Of a stretch of DNA of 64,000 nt, positions 15,646 through 24,683 are shown piece after piece (positions within the stretch are counted from its first letter, which is position 1; every line of letters starts with the position of its first letter). The notes under the pieces were generated by a model. The model made no database searches. It was not told where the DNA came from and saw only the letters and a list, made by a program, of their open reading frames with translations. The position numbers and the translations under genes were made by a program. Origin of the DNA: Stappia stellulata (GTDB lineage: Bacteria > Pseudomonadota > Alphaproteobacteria > Rhizobiales > Stappiaceae); the NCBI RefSeq assembly GCF_020176715.1, contig NZ_JAIVMF010000010.1:62001-126000 (forward strand), read 5' to 3'.

Positions 15646-17517
15646 ATGACGAGAGCAAAGACATATGATCCCGCGCCGCGCAAGTCCACGCCGGACCGCG
15701 ATGCGCCGCAGGGGTTTCTGCGGTTTGCCCTGTTGATTCTGCCAGTGGTGGGGGTGCTTGCGGCCGCCGTCTTCGCCGCCGACTGGGTCGAGCGTCAGTC
15801 CAAGACCAGCAGCGATGCGCGTGCCCGCGAGCGGCTGACGCTTTATCGCGAGACCCTGCTGCGCGAGCTGGAGAAGTTCCGCTATCTTCCCTACCTCGTG
15901 GCCCGCGATCCGCGCGCCACCGCCGTTCTCGACGATCCCGGCGAGGCGGATGCGGCCAATCTCTTCCTGAAGGAGCTTGCGGCTGCAACCGGTGCGGAAG
16001 CCCTTTTCGTCATGAACGCCAAAGGCCGCACGGTCGCTGCCAGCAACTTCGACACAGCAAGCTCCTTCATGGGGCGCAATTATGCCTTCCGTCCCTATTT
16101 CCAGACCGCGATTTCCGGGGGCGAGGGGCAATTCTTCGCCGTCGGCGCCACAACCGGCAAGCCCGGCTTCTTCTTTGCCCGCGCCACGCCGGAGGCCGCA
16201 TCCGTCCGCGGTGTGGTCGTCGTCAAGGTGGACATGAACGGACTGGAACGCAGTTGGCGTGACGGCGGCGAGACGGTGATTGTCTCCGACGTCCACGGCG
16301 TTGTCTTCCTCGGCACGCAGGACGCCTGGCGTTACGCTTCCATCGCCCCGCTGACCGACATGGTCGTGGCCGCGATCCGCGAAGACCGGCAGTACGGCGG
16401 CGTTCGCCTGTCGAGCCTCCAGAGCGGCGATGCCGACGCGCAGGAGATCGAGATCGCCGGAACCCCCTATCGCCAGGCGCGGCTCAAGGTCGGCCTGCTG
16501 GACTGGACCATCCACTATTTCACGCCGCGCGCCGAGATCGAGGCGGTCCGGGGGATCGTCTGGGCCGGCGCCTTGACCCTCGTCCTCCTGTATGTCGTCG
16601 CCATGCTGGTGGTGCGCGGTCGCCGCCTCGGCCGGCTGACGGCCGGGTTGAAGCGCGATGCGGCGGGCCTGCGCGATCTCAACAGCCGGCTGGTCGAGGA
16701 GATCGACGAGCGCCGCCGGGTCGAAACGGAACTGCGCGAGGCGCAGGCAGGCCTTGCCCGGGCGAGCCGGCTGGCGGCGGTCGGCGAAATGTCGGCGGCG
16801 GTCGCCCACGAGCTCAACCAGCCGCTGGCAGCGCTTGGCATGTTCGTGTCCGGCGCAAGGCTCTATCAGGCGCGCGGGGAGGCGGCGGCGGTCTTGGAAA
16901 ACCTCGACGAGATCGATGCGCTCCGGCTGCGCATGGCAAGCCTGACCCAGGAGCTCAAGCGTCTGGCCCGGCCCGGAGAATCGCGCATCGAGACGGTCGA
17001 CATGCGCGAATGCCTCAAGACCAGCGCCAAGCTGGTGCGCCCGCGCATCGAGGAAACCGGGGTGGCGCTGCGTCTCCATCTGCCGGAGCAGGCGCTTCTC
17101 GCCTCCACCGCGCCGCTCCGGGTCGAGCAGGTGCTGGTCAACCTCCTGCGCAACGCAATCGACGCCTGTCATGCCACGCCCGACCCACGTGTCGAGGCGC
17201 GGGCCTGGGCGACGGACGGCACAGTCCGGATCGAGATCGCCGACAATGGCGCAGGTATTCCCGAAGACCTGCGCGAACGCATCTTCGAGCCGTTCTTTTC
17301 CACCAAGCCGGCGGCCAACGGGCTCGGGCTCGGGCTTGCGATTTCGGCGCGCATCGTCGATGACCTTGGCGGAACGCTGGCCATTCACGACAGCGACAGC
17401 GGCGGCGCGGCCTTCGTTTTGTCACTGCCGCAGGCGCGGCAGGCGGCAGGCCAGCCGAAGGACGGGAACCGCAAGACGGCGACCCTGCCTGCCGAACGAG
17501 AGATCGAGGCGACGTGA
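15646..17517 (+). CDS. dctB: C4-dicarboxylate-type sensor histidine kinase DctB
   Basis: 623 residues: membrane helix about 25-45, a periplasmic double-PAS (Cache-like) sensor with GRNYAFRPYFQTAISG, second helix about 303-325 (WAGALTLVLLYVVAMLVV), coiled coil, then HisKA AAVGEMSAAVAHELNQPLAA (phospho-acceptor His388) and ATPase motifs NLLRNAID, DNGAGIP and GLGLGLAIS. This is the DctB arrangement. It should sense an external carboxylate and phosphorylate DctD, whose GTG start overlaps its stop. ATG 15646 has GGAAG 4 nt upstream. Confidence 0.93.
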   Translation: MTRAKTYDPAPRKSTPDRDAPQGFLRFALLILPVVGVLAAAVFAADWVERQSKTSSDARARERLTLYRETLLRELEKFRYLPYLVARDPRATAVLDDPGEADAANLFLKELAAATGAEALFVMNAKGRTVAASNFDTASSFMGRNYAFRPYFQTAISGGEGQFFAVGATTGKPGFFFARATPEAASVRGVVVVKVDMNGLERSWRDGGETVIVSDVHGVVFLGTQDAWRYASIAPLTDMVVAAIREDRQYGGVRLSSLQSGDADAQEIEIAGTPYRQARLKVGLLDWTIHYFTPRAEIEAVRGIVWAGALTLVLLYVVAMLVVRGRRLGRLTAGLKRDAAGLRDLNSRLVEEIDERRRVETELREAQAGLARASRLAAVGEMSAAVAHELNQPLAALGMFVSGARLYQARGEAAAVLENLDEIDALRLRMASLTQELKRLARPGESRIETVDMRECLKTSAKLVRPRIEETGVALRLHLPEQALLASTAPLRVEQVLVNLLRNAIDACHATPDPRVEARAWATDGTVRIEIADNGAGIPEDLRERIFEPFFSTKPAANGLGLGLAISARIVDDLGGTLAIHDSDSGGAAFVLSLPQARQAAGQPKDGNRKTATLPAEREIEAT

Positions 17518-18935
17518 GCGAAACAGCAGAATATCCGGACGTGGAAGGGGCCGCCCGCCCGCCCGTGCTGATCGTCGATGACGATCCGGCGATGCGCGCC
17601 GGCCTCAGGCAATGGATGCGGCTTGCCGGCTTCGAGCCGGTCGAGGCGGTGGATGCGGAACAGGCGCTTGCGCTGTTGACCCCGGAGTTTCCCGGCTGCC
17701 TCGTCACCGATGTGCTGCTGCCGGGCGCGAGCGGCGTCGACCTGCTGCGCAAGGTCAAGGAGATCGACCCCGACTTGCCGGTGGTGCTTCTGACCGGACA
17801 TGGCGACGTGTCGATGGCCGTCGAGGCGATGCATCACGGCGCCGCCGATTTCATCGAAAAGCCGTTCGATCCCGATGTGGTTGCCGCCGTCGTGCGCCGC
17901 TCCGTGGAGCATCGCCGCCTGGTTCTGGAAAACCGTGCGTTGACGCGCCGGCTCGACGACCTGCAGGGGCTGGAGGCGCGGCTGATCGGCGAATGCGCTG
18001 CCATGCGCCGGCTGCGCCAGCAGATCTCGCATTTCGCACGCACCGACGCCTCGGTGATGATCGTCGGCGAGACCGGCACCGGCAAGGAGGTGGTCGCCCG
18101 CGCGCTCTTCGATCTCTCCGCGCGCGCCAAGGGGCCCTTCGTCGCGGTGAATTGCGCGGCCTTGCCGGAGACGATGGTGGAGGCGGAGCTTTTCGGCCAT
18201 GAGGCAGGCGCCTTCACCGGGGCCGACCGGCTGCGCGTCGGGCGGATGGAGCAGGCCGACGGCGGCGTGCTCTTTCTGGATGAAATCTCGGCCATGCCGC
18301 TGTCGCTGCAGCCGAAACTCCTGCGCGTCCTGCAGGAGCGCGAGGTCGACCGGCTGGGTGGCGCCCGCCCCGTTCCCATCGATGTGCGGGTGGTGAGCGC
18401 CGTCAACGTCGATCCGCAGGCAAGCGTCGCGGAGGGGCGTCTGCGTCAGGATCTGCTCTATCGGCTGAACGCGGTCGAGATCCGCATCCCGCCGCTTCGC
18501 GAGCGGGCCGGAGACGCGCGGCTGCTGTTCGACAGTTTCGCCAACCGCTTTGCCGCCGACTACGGCTGCGAACGCCCGCAACTATCGGCCGACGATGTCG
18601 CGTTCCTGACGACGCACGACTGGCGCGGCAACGTTCGCGAGTTGCGCAACGCGGCCGAGCGCTTCGTCTTGAACGCGGCGATGGGCGCGCCGTCGCTGCG
18701 CTCGCTGGTCAGCGGCGAGGCGGGCCGGGACGCCGCCCCGCGCGGCCGGCTCAAGGACATGATGGAGGCGCATGAGCGGCGGGTGATCGCCGATGCGCTC
18801 GCCCGTCATGGCGGCCGGATCGCGCCGGTGCTGGCCGAACTCGACCTGCCGCGCCGCACGCTCAACGAAAAGATGGCCCGCCTCGGCCTGACCCGAAGCG
18901 AGGCCGCCGATGACGACGGCTCTCGTGCAAAATAG
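17514..18935 (+). CDS. dctD: Sigma-54-dependent response regulator DctD
   Basis: 473 residues: receiver domain (VLIVDDDPAM, phospho-acceptor Asp66 in LVTDVLLPG, Lys in EKPF), AAA+ domain with Walker A GETGTGKE, the sigma-54-contacting GAFTGA at residues 232-237 and Walker B GGVLFLDEI, and a Fis-type C-terminal HTH (RIAPVLAELDLPRRTLNEKM). It starts at GTG 17514, overlapping the dctB stop (GTGA). It activates the dctPQM promoter downstream, where two dyads and a -24/-12 element are visible. Confidence 0.95.
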   Translation: MSETAEYPDVEGAARPPVLIVDDDPAMRAGLRQWMRLAGFEPVEAVDAEQALALLTPEFPGCLVTDVLLPGASGVDLLRKVKEIDPDLPVVLLTGHGDVSMAVEAMHHGAADFIEKPFDPDVVAAVVRRSVEHRRLVLENRALTRRLDDLQGLEARLIGECAAMRRLRQQISHFARTDASVMIVGETGTGKEVVARALFDLSARAKGPFVAVNCAALPETMVEAELFGHEAGAFTGADRLRVGRMEQADGGVLFLDEISAMPLSLQPKLLRVLQEREVDRLGGARPVPIDVRVVSAVNVDPQASVAEGRLRQDLLYRLNAVEIRIPPLRERAGDARLLFDSFANRFAADYGCERPQLSADDVAFLTTHDWRGNVRELRNAAERFVLNAAMGAPSLRSLVSGEAGRDAAPRGRLKDMMEAHERRVIADALARHGGRIAPVLAELDLPRRTLNEKMARLGLTRSEAADDDGSRAK

Positions 18936-18979
18936 GCAATATTTTGCCGATATTGATCGGGAGTTGGCGAAATATTGCC
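18935..18979 (+). promoter_or_regulatory. Two DctD upstream activating dyads
   Basis: GGCAATATTTTGCC (18935-18948) and GGCGAAATATTGCC (18966-18979) are similar dyads with centres 31 bp apart, about three helical turns. Each is followed by a GA(A/T)(A/G)TTGATC-like half. The first begins on the last base of the dctD stop codon. The proximal centre lies about 133 bp before the -24 GG, normal for an enhancer bound by DctD. Confidence 0.65.
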
Positions 18980-19104
18980 GAAGTTGATCCGGATTGCACC
19001 GCAGGGGGAGCCGTCCGTGCGGCCCCGCGCTCAAGCACAATCGCGGGGATAACCCCTGCCTGACGCCGTGTTCATGCGATTGCTTGCGTGCGCGGCGGGA
19101 TTGC

Positions 19105-19120
19105 TGGCATGGTGCTTGCG
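19105..19120 (+). promoter_or_regulatory. Sigma-54 promoter of dctPQM
   Basis: TGGCAT-GGTGC-TTGCG, with GG-N10-GC spacing, close to consensus TGGCAC-N5-TTGCA. The dctP ATG follows at 19188 with a strong GGGAGGA. Confidence 0.85.
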
Positions 19121-19187
19121 TAAACAAGTCCGGATGCCGGCCTGGGAGGGTCGGTGCAAACCGAACGAACTTCTTGGGAGGACTGAC

Positions 19188-20198
19188 ATGACCGCAGGCC
19201 GCAAGCTGGCCGTGCTGGGCACGGCTGCCATTCTTGGCTTCACCTTCGCCAGCGAGACGATCGCGCTTGAGTGGAACGTCTCGCTCTGGGGCAAGCGCCG
19301 CGCCTTCACCGAACACGTCGAAAAGCTCGCCGAGCTTGTCAGCGAGAAGACCAACGGCGAATTCAAGCTGAACCTCGCCTATGGCGAATCCCTGTCGAAA
19401 TCGCGCGAGAACCTCGACGGCATCTCCATCGGCGCCTTCGAGATGGCGCAGTTCTGCGCCTCCTACCATGCCGACAAGAACCCCACGCTGACCGTCCTGG
19501 AGCTGCCGTTCCTGGGCGTGCCGGACCTTGAGACCCAGGTCGAGCTGGACCGCACGCTCTATGCCCACCCGGCGGTGGAGAAGGATCTGGCGCGCTGGAA
19601 CGCGAAGCTGATCATGTCCTCGCCGATGCCGCAGTATAATTTCGTCGGCAAGGGCGACGCCCCGACCAAGGTGTCGGACTTCGAGGGCATGCGGGTTCGC
19701 GCGCTCGGCGGCATCGGCAAGGCGATGGAGACCATCGGCGCGGTGCCCACCACCGTGACCGCCTCGGAGACCTTCCAGGCAATCGATTCCGGCACGGTGC
19801 GCGCCGCGTCCTTCGCGCCGCACGCCCATCTGTCGTTCAAGACGGTGGAGGCCGGCAACTGGTGGACCACCAACCTGAACCCGGGCACGGTCAACTGCCC
19901 GGTCGTGGTCAACATGGATGCCTATGCCGCACTCCCGGACAACTTCCGCGAGGCGCTGGACTCCTCCATCGAGGCATCGATCGACCATTATCTGGCGACC
20001 TACGCCAAGGTCTACGACAAGTGGTATCCGACCCTTGAGGAAATGAGCATCGAGCAGATTACCTTCCCGAAGGAGCAGCTCGACGCGTTCAAGGCGAAGG
20101 CCGGCCAGCCGTTGTGGGATGCCTGGGTCGCCGAAATGGATGCCAAGGGCATTCCCGGACAGGAACTGCTCGACCTGGTTCAGTCCAAGCTGAACTGA
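19188..20198 (+). CDS. dctP: TRAP transporter substrate-binding protein DctP
   Basis: 336 residues, exported: signal peptide MTAGRKLAVLGTAAILGFTF ending near residue 27. The mature part is a DctP-family lobe pair with the conserved ligand Arg region DFEGMRVRALGG and NWWTTNLNPG. It captures a carboxylate in the periplasm for DctQM. The sequence is not close to the classic C4-dicarboxylate binder as far as I can see (no aromatic-box reading possible), so succinate, fumarate or another organic acid remains open; DctBD next door favours a dicarboxylate. ATG 19188 follows GGGAGGA. Confidence 0.92.
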   Translation: MTAGRKLAVLGTAAILGFTFASETIALEWNVSLWGKRRAFTEHVEKLAELVSEKTNGEFKLNLAYGESLSKSRENLDGISIGAFEMAQFCASYHADKNPTLTVLELPFLGVPDLETQVELDRTLYAHPAVEKDLARWNAKLIMSSPMPQYNFVGKGDAPTKVSDFEGMRVRALGGIGKAMETIGAVPTTVTASETFQAIDSGTVRAASFAPHAHLSFKTVEAGNWWTTNLNPGTVNCPVVVNMDAYAALPDNFREALDSSIEASIDHYLATYAKVYDKWYPTLEEMSIEQITFPKEQLDAFKAKAGQPLWDAWVAEMDAKGIPGQELLDLVQSKLN

Positions 20199-20222
20199 TC
20201 GACGCGCTGTCGTCCAGCGCAA

Positions 20223-20247
20223 GGGCCGGCGCGTCACGCGCCGGCCC
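20223..20247 (+). promoter_or_regulatory. Intercistronic hairpin after dctP
   Basis: GGGCCGGCGCG-TCA-CGCGCCGGCCC, a perfect 11-bp stem 24 bp after dctP with no T run beyond GTTTCG. Such hairpins after binding-protein genes protect the upstream mRNA and raise the binding protein over the membrane parts. Confidence 0.7.
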
Positions 20248-20370
20248 GTTTCGCCGCGCCTGAGGCGTGTGCCTGAGCGCTGGCGAGCGCGCACGACCCC
20301 TCGTACCAGCGTCTGGATCCTTCGTTTCCCCGACCCGGCTCCGCATCGAGCGGGCTGGCTGGAGTTCGCC

Positions 20371-21048
20371 ATGACATCCTCCTCCGCCACGCGTGGACGG
20401 CCCGAGACCTACCTCCGCTTCGACGGATGGCTGGCCCGGCTCGAGAACGCGTTCAACATGATTGCCGCCGCCAGCATCCTCGTCCTGATGCTGCTCGCCG
20501 TGGTGCAGATCATTGGCCGCAACGGCTTCAACCTGCCGGTGCCCGGCTTCATCGACATCACAGAGCAGGCCATGGCGGTCTTCGCCTTCATGGGCGTGGC
20601 CTATTGCCAGCGGCTCGGCGGCCATATCCGCATGGAGCTCTTCCTCGGCAAATTGTCCGGGCGGCCGCTGTGGATCGCCGAATTCGTCGGCGTGGTGCTG
20701 ATCTGGATCGTCGTCGCGGCCCTGATCTACGGCTCCTGGTTCCACTTCAACCGCTCCTGGACCATCGGCGACAGCTCCATCGACATCGGCCTGCCGACCT
20801 GGCCGTCGAAGCTGGTCATTCCGGTGGCGCTCTCGCTGCTGCTGTTGCGGCTGACGCTGCAGATCTACGGCTACTGGCGGCTGGTGCGCGATCCGCAGAC
20901 GGAGCCGATCGCGGTGCCCGTGCTTGCCGACATCGAGACCCAGGCCCGTCACGAGATCGAGGAAACCTTCGACGGTGCCGTTGACGGCTCCGATGACATG
21001 AAGACCGACGGCTCCGATGCCGGCTCCACGAAAGGACCGCGCCGATGA
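20371..21048 (+). CDS. dctQ: TRAP transporter small permease DctQ
   Basis: 225 residues, four membrane helices (about 28-48, 63-83, 103-125, 148-168) as in the DctQ family, with RNGFNLPVPGFIDITEQAMAV-type loop after helix 1. It has a long acidic cytoplasmic tail (IETQARHEIEETFDGAVD, then repeated DGSD) that is longer than usual. ATG 20371 has GGAG 6 nt upstream; the longer ATG at 20269 is not used. It overlaps dctM by 4 nt (ATGA). Confidence 0.9.
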   Translation: MTSSSATRGRPETYLRFDGWLARLENAFNMIAAASILVLMLLAVVQIIGRNGFNLPVPGFIDITEQAMAVFAFMGVAYCQRLGGHIRMELFLGKLSGRPLWIAEFVGVVLIWIVVAALIYGSWFHFNRSWTIGDSSIDIGLPTWPSKLVIPVALSLLLLRLTLQIYGYWRLVRDPQTEPIAVPVLADIETQARHEIEETFDGAVDGSDDMKTDGSDAGSTKGPRR

Positions 21049-22412
21049 CCCCCTTCGATATCGGCCTGATCATGACCGGCATCCTGCTGGTGCTGGTCGT
21101 CTTCGGCATGCGCGTCGCCTTTGCCGCCGCCCTTGTCGGCATCGTCGGCCTGATCGCGATCTTCACCCAGAAGCTCGGCTTCGAACGCGGTGTCGTGGTG
21201 GCGCTGAAGATGGCGGGCACCATCCCGCACTCCAAGTCCGTCACCTATTCGCTGTCGGTGCTGCCGACCTTTATCCTGATCGGCTTTCTCGCCTTTTACG
21301 CGGGCTTTACCCGTCAGCTGTTCGAGGCGGCGAAACGCTGGCTCGGCTGGATGCCGGGCGGCATGGCGGTCGGCACGGTCTTCGCCACCGCGGGCTTTGC
21401 CGCCGTCTCCGGCGCCTCGGTCGCAACGGCTGCGGTCTTCGCCCGCGTCGCGATCCCCGAGATGCTGGCGGTCGGCTATTCCAAGCGCCTGTCCTCGGCG
21501 GTGGTCGCCGCCGGCGGCACGCTGGCCTCGCTGATCCCGCCCTCGGCGATCCTGGTGATCTACGCGATCCTGGTGGAACAGTCGGTGGCGAAGCTCTTGA
21601 TCGCCGGCTTCCTGCCGGGCATGTTTTCCGCGCTCGTCTATGTCGCGATCATCGTCGGCATGGCGATGTGGAAGGGCGACGCCCCGCCCGTGCGCGGCTT
21701 CACTTGGGGACAGCGGTTTGCCTCCGTTCCCGGCACGCTGCCGATCATCGCGGTGGTGGTGATCATCTTCGGCTCGCTCTACTTCGGCTACGCAACGCCG
21801 ACGGAAGCCGGGGCGCTCGGCGCCTTCGTCGTGCTCGTCTCCGCCTTCGTCAACGGCATGCGCGGCAAGCAGCTCTGGCAGGCCCTGCACGAGACCGCCA
21901 AGCTGACGGTGATGATCTTCACGCTGATCTGGGGCGTGCTGGTCTATGTCCGCTTCCTCGGCTTCGCCCAGCTTCCGGAGGCCTTCCGCGACTTCATCGT
22001 GTCGCTGGAGTTCTCGCCCTGGCTGGTGCTGATCCTGATCCTTTGCGCCTATGCGGTGCTCGGCATGTTCATGGACGCCATCGGCATGCTGATCCTGACC
22101 CTGCCGGTCGTCTATCCGGCAGTGATGGCGCTCAACGGAGGCGACACCGTCTCCGCCGCCGACAGCGCCTTCGGCATGTCGGGCGAGCTGTGTGCGATCT
22201 GGTTCGGCATTCTGGTGGTGAAAATGGCGGAGCTCTGTCTGATAACGCCACCGATCGGCCTGAACTGCTTCGTGGTCGCCGGTGTGCGCGACGATATTCC
22301 CGTCCAGGAAGTCTTCCGCGGCTGCACGCCGTTCTTCATCGCCGACATCCTGACCATCGGCGGGCTGGTCGCCTTCCCGGCAATCGTCACCTTCCTGCCG
22401 TCGATCATGTGA
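21045..22412 (+). CDS. dctM: TRAP transporter large permease DctM
   Basis: 455 residues with about twelve membrane helices, the Na+-coupled transport subunit. Family signatures: LPTFILIGFLAFYAG, ATAGFAAVSGASVATAAVFA, GGTLASLIPPSAILVIYAIL and GMFMDAIGMLILTLPVVYPA, then LITPPIGLNCFVVAG. Start overlaps dctQ stop (ATGA), and a strong terminator follows, so dctPQM is a closed transcription unit. Confidence 0.95.
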   Translation: MTPFDIGLIMTGILLVLVVFGMRVAFAAALVGIVGLIAIFTQKLGFERGVVVALKMAGTIPHSKSVTYSLSVLPTFILIGFLAFYAGFTRQLFEAAKRWLGWMPGGMAVGTVFATAGFAAVSGASVATAAVFARVAIPEMLAVGYSKRLSSAVVAAGGTLASLIPPSAILVIYAILVEQSVAKLLIAGFLPGMFSALVYVAIIVGMAMWKGDAPPVRGFTWGQRFASVPGTLPIIAVVVIIFGSLYFGYATPTEAGALGAFVVLVSAFVNGMRGKQLWQALHETAKLTVMIFTLIWGVLVYVRFLGFAQLPEAFRDFIVSLEFSPWLVLILILCAYAVLGMFMDAIGMLILTLPVVYPAVMALNGGDTVSAADSAFGMSGELCAIWFGILVVKMAELCLITPPIGLNCFVVAGVRDDIPVQEVFRGCTPFFIADILTIGGLVAFPAIVTFLPSIM

Positions 22413-22440
22413 GGGATCACTAGAGCCTTAGCCGTTGTCT

Positions 22441-22473
22441 AGTAAGGGCGCATTGTGCGCCCTTACTTTCTTT
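22441..22473 (+). terminator. Rho-independent terminator of dctPQM
   Basis: AGTAAGGGCGCA-TTG-TGCGCCCTTACT, perfect 12-bp stem, then TTCTTT. On the other strand the AGAAAGTAAGGGCGCA side lacks a T run right after the stem, so it mainly serves dctM, though the convergent HTH gene ends 6 bp away. Confidence 0.85.
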
Positions 22474-22478
22474 AAGGT

Positions 22479-22670
22479 TTACACCTTTGTCGCAGGCGGA
22501 ACTTCTCGAAAGCGTAGGCCGCGAACGATCTCAGAAACCCGACCTTGATTTAATCCGCCAAGTATAGCTGCAATCTGTGCTTGATTGAGTGTCGTCGAGT
22601 TCCATAGGAACTTAATTTTTGCGGCGACTTCTGCGGTAACGATCGGGGATTTGTTTCTGGAGTGTTGCAT
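22479..22670 (-). CDS. Small helix-turn-helix protein
   Basis: 63 residues. After a basic MQHSRNKSPIV the protein is one HTH: EVAAKIKFLWNSTTLNQAQI, then AAILGGLNQGRVSEIVRGLRF, with the NQGRVSEI recognition helix seen in short rhizobial HTH proteins near transposon or phage remnants. ATG 22670 is chosen because GAGGAAG lies 5 nt upstream; ATG 22688 (six codons longer) has no ribosome site. Composition is AT-richer than the neighbours. Function unknown. Confidence 0.7.
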   Translation of the reverse strand: MQHSRNKSPIVTAEVAAKIKFLWNSTTLNQAQIAAILGGLNQGRVSEIVRGLRFREVPPATKV

Positions 22671-22692
22671 TGCAACTTCCTCGCTCATGACA

Positions 22693-22812
22693 TTGATAAT
22701 GCCCGAAAACGCCCGTATGGTAATTTTGCAAAAAGAGGTGGGCTGTTACGCCGTTTCGGTGCAGCGCAACTCAACTTCGGGGTGTCTGGACTATCCAGGC
22801 ACCCCATAATTT
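22693..22812 (+). ncRNA. Speculative small RNA with promoter and 3' hairpin
   Basis: TTGATA (22693-22698), exactly 17 nt, TATGGT (22716-22721) form a reasonable sigma-70 promoter. About 50-80 nt downstream is a 12-bp hairpin (22779-22805) with a 3-nt loop, followed by ATAATTTTAAATT. This is compatible with an RNA of about 80 nt starting near 22728. The missing uninterrupted T run and lack of a family match keep confidence low. Confidence 0.3.
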
Positions 22813-23163
22813 TAAATTCAATCGCGGAGGACAGCAACTCGCCTCACGCCTTCGGCGTATCGGCGAGTCAAGGTTAGAGAGTCCGAAATATTTTCGATCA
22901 TGTCAAGGAAATTCTTTTAAAGGTATGTTTTTATTATAGTAATCCGGAGGTTGGAGGTGCCCGTGTTCCACGGGTCCTGAAGGAATTCGGATTTTCTCCA
23001 TTCTTACGCTGGGTAAAATTCTCGGTGATTCGATACCTAGTTGTGTGTTCTTGCATCGAGGCAATATGAGTTGAGAAACAGTTTAGCTCTCACACGCTGG
23101 AATGACGGCGATGGGGTTGCTGCTGACACCGTGCCTCCGCGCAGCGGCTGAGGGTGCCAATGG

Positions 23164-23196
23164 ACCCCGGACCTGCGCTTGCGCTCCGTCCGGGGT
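23164..23196. repeat. REP-like inverted repeat
   Basis: ACCCCGGAC (23164-23172) and GTCCGGGGT (23188-23196) flank an inner GCGC...GCGC segment. The general form (CCCGG arms, GATG or GTC(A/C) flanks) matches the elements at 14269 and 14358, suggesting a dispersed intergenic family. Confidence 0.5.
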
Positions 23197-23249
23197 GATG
23201 CGGTGTGTGGGGAGGGCGTGACGCCCGATAGCGCCGGCATTGCCGCTCG

Positions 23250-24683
23250 CTAGAATAACGACCCCTGATCCTTTGGCGCGGCCGGGGCTTTCGGCTTCGT
23301 CTTGCGCGGTTTCTTGACCGCCGGGGCGGCGGCGCTGTCGGACACGGCCATGGCGTCGAGCCGGGTGTCGTCGCCGAACTCGATGGACAGTCGAGCGCCT
23401 GGCTGGATCTGGCCGGCGGAGCGCACGGGCGCTCCCGCATCGTCGCGCACCAGCGCATAGCCGCGCGCCAGCACGTTGCGATAGGACAGGCTGTCGAGGA
23501 GTTTTGCCGACGCGGTAAGGCGTGCCCGCTCGGTGGCGAGACGTTGCCGGTGGGCGCGGGCCATGCGGCCCTGAAGCCCGTCAAGCCGCTCGCGGGCGAG
23601 CGAGACGGCGCGCGACAGCGTATGCGGCGACAGTCGTGCCGTTGCGGTCGTCAGTCGCGAGCGACGGTCGCGCAGGCTGGAATTCAGGGCCGGCGCAAGG
23701 CGCTCGCTGTAGGTGTCGAGGCGCTGGCGCGGCAGTGCCAGGAGATCGCGCGGCGAGGGCAGCGCCGCGGCCGCCGCGCGCAGCTCCGTGCGCCGGGCCG
23801 CAACCAGCCGCAACAGTCCGGAAATCTGCCGCCGCGCGAGATCGTCGAGCGTGGCGATCAGCTCGCCGCGCACCGGCACGGCGAATTCCGCGGCCCCCGT
23901 TGGGGTCGGTGCGCGCAGGTCGGCGGCATGGTCGATCAGCGTCCAGTCGGTCTCGTGGCCAACGGCGGAAATCAGCGGAATGTCGGAGGCAGCCGCCGCG
24001 CGCACCACGATCTCGTCGTTGAAGCCCCACAGGTCCTCCAGCGATCCGCCGCCGCGCGCGACGATGATCAGATCGGGCCTCGGGATCGCGCCGCCGCGCT
24101 GCAGGCTGTTGAAGCCGGCGATGCCGTTGGCGACCTCGCGGGCGCTGGTCTCGCCCTGAACCCGCACGGGCCAGACGAGGACAGTGAGCGGGAACCGGTC
24201 GGAAATCCGGTGCAGGATGTCGCGGATCACCGCGCCGCTCGGCGATGTGACGACGCCGATCACACGCGGCAGAAAGGGCAGGGCGCGCTTGCGCTCTGCG
24301 GCGAAAAGTCCTTCGGCGGCGAGCTTCTTGCGCCGCTCTTCCAAAAGCGCCATCAGCGCGCCGACGCCGGCGGGCTCCAGCGTGTCGATCACCATCTGGT
24401 ATTTCGACTGGCCCGGGAAGGTGGTGAGCTTGCCGGTGGCGATCACCTCCAGCCCCTGTTCGGGCTGGATCTTCAGTCGGCTGGCCTGGCCGCGCCAGAT
24501 CACGCCGGAGAGCACCGCGCGCTCGTCCTTCAGGTCGAGATAGAGATGGCCGGACCCCGGTCGCGAGACCCGCCCCAATTCGCCGCGCACGCGCACATGG
24601 CCGAAGGTGTCTTCCATCGTGCGCTTGATCACGCCGGAAATCTCTGACACCGAGTATTCGGCGATGTTGCTGCTGTCGGCCAA
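23250..24683 (-). CDS. xseA: Exodeoxyribonuclease VII large subunit
   Basis: 477 residues; with XseB it degrades single-stranded DNA to acid-soluble oligonucleotides. N-terminal OB-fold ([40 protein letters not shown]), then the nuclease core [39 protein letters not shown] and [25 protein letters not shown], and a long coiled-coil tail. TTG 24683 is chosen: AGGA lies 6 nt upstream and the protein then starts [12 protein letters not shown], like relatives. The next in-frame start upstream is also TTG (24743) with no ribosome site. The C-terminus is Lys/Pro-rich and ends QGSLF. Confidence 0.93.
   Translation of the reverse strand: MADSSNIAEYSVSEISGVIKRTMEDTFGHVRVRGELGRVSRPGSGHLYLDLKDERAVLSGVIWRGQASRLKIQPEQGLEVIATGKLTTFPGQSKYQMVIDTLEPAGVGALMALLEERRKKLAAEGLFAAERKRALPFLPRVIGVVTSPSGAVIRDILHRISDRFPLTVLVWPVRVQGETSAREVANGIAGFNSLQRGGAIPRPDLIIVARGGGSLEDLWGFNDEIVVRAAAASDIPLISAVGHETDWTLIDHAADLRAPTPTGAAEFAVPVRGELIATLDDLARRQISGLLRLVAARRTELRAAAAALPSPRDLLALPRQRLDTYSERLAPALNSSLRDRRSRLTTATARLSPHTLSRAVSLARERLDGLQGRMARAHRQRLATERARLTASAKLLDSLSYRNVLARGYALVRDDAGAPVRSAGQIQPGARLSIEFGDDTRLDAMAVSDSAAAPAVKKPRKTKPKAPAAPKDQGSLF

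Larger units (their letters stand above)
22671..23249. other. AT-richer gene-free island with strong hairpins
   Basis: About 580 bp with visibly lower GC than the rest of the window and no supportable ORF. Hairpins: GGGGTGTCTGGA-CTA-TCCAGGCACCCC (22779-22805), and a two-tier stem with ACTCGCC/GGCGAGT outside and ACGCC/GGCGT inside (22837-22868). CCCGTG-TTC-CACGGG lies near 22963. The right end holds a REP-like element. It may be a relic of a mobile element or a small-RNA locus. Confidence 0.5.

Noticed and set aside
14437-17388. 983-codon minus-strand reading frame including the acyl-CoA dehydrogenase
   Set aside because: Upstream of MQFSLSEEEYL at 15591 it runs antisense to dctB and has no family match; the 384-residue length is standard.
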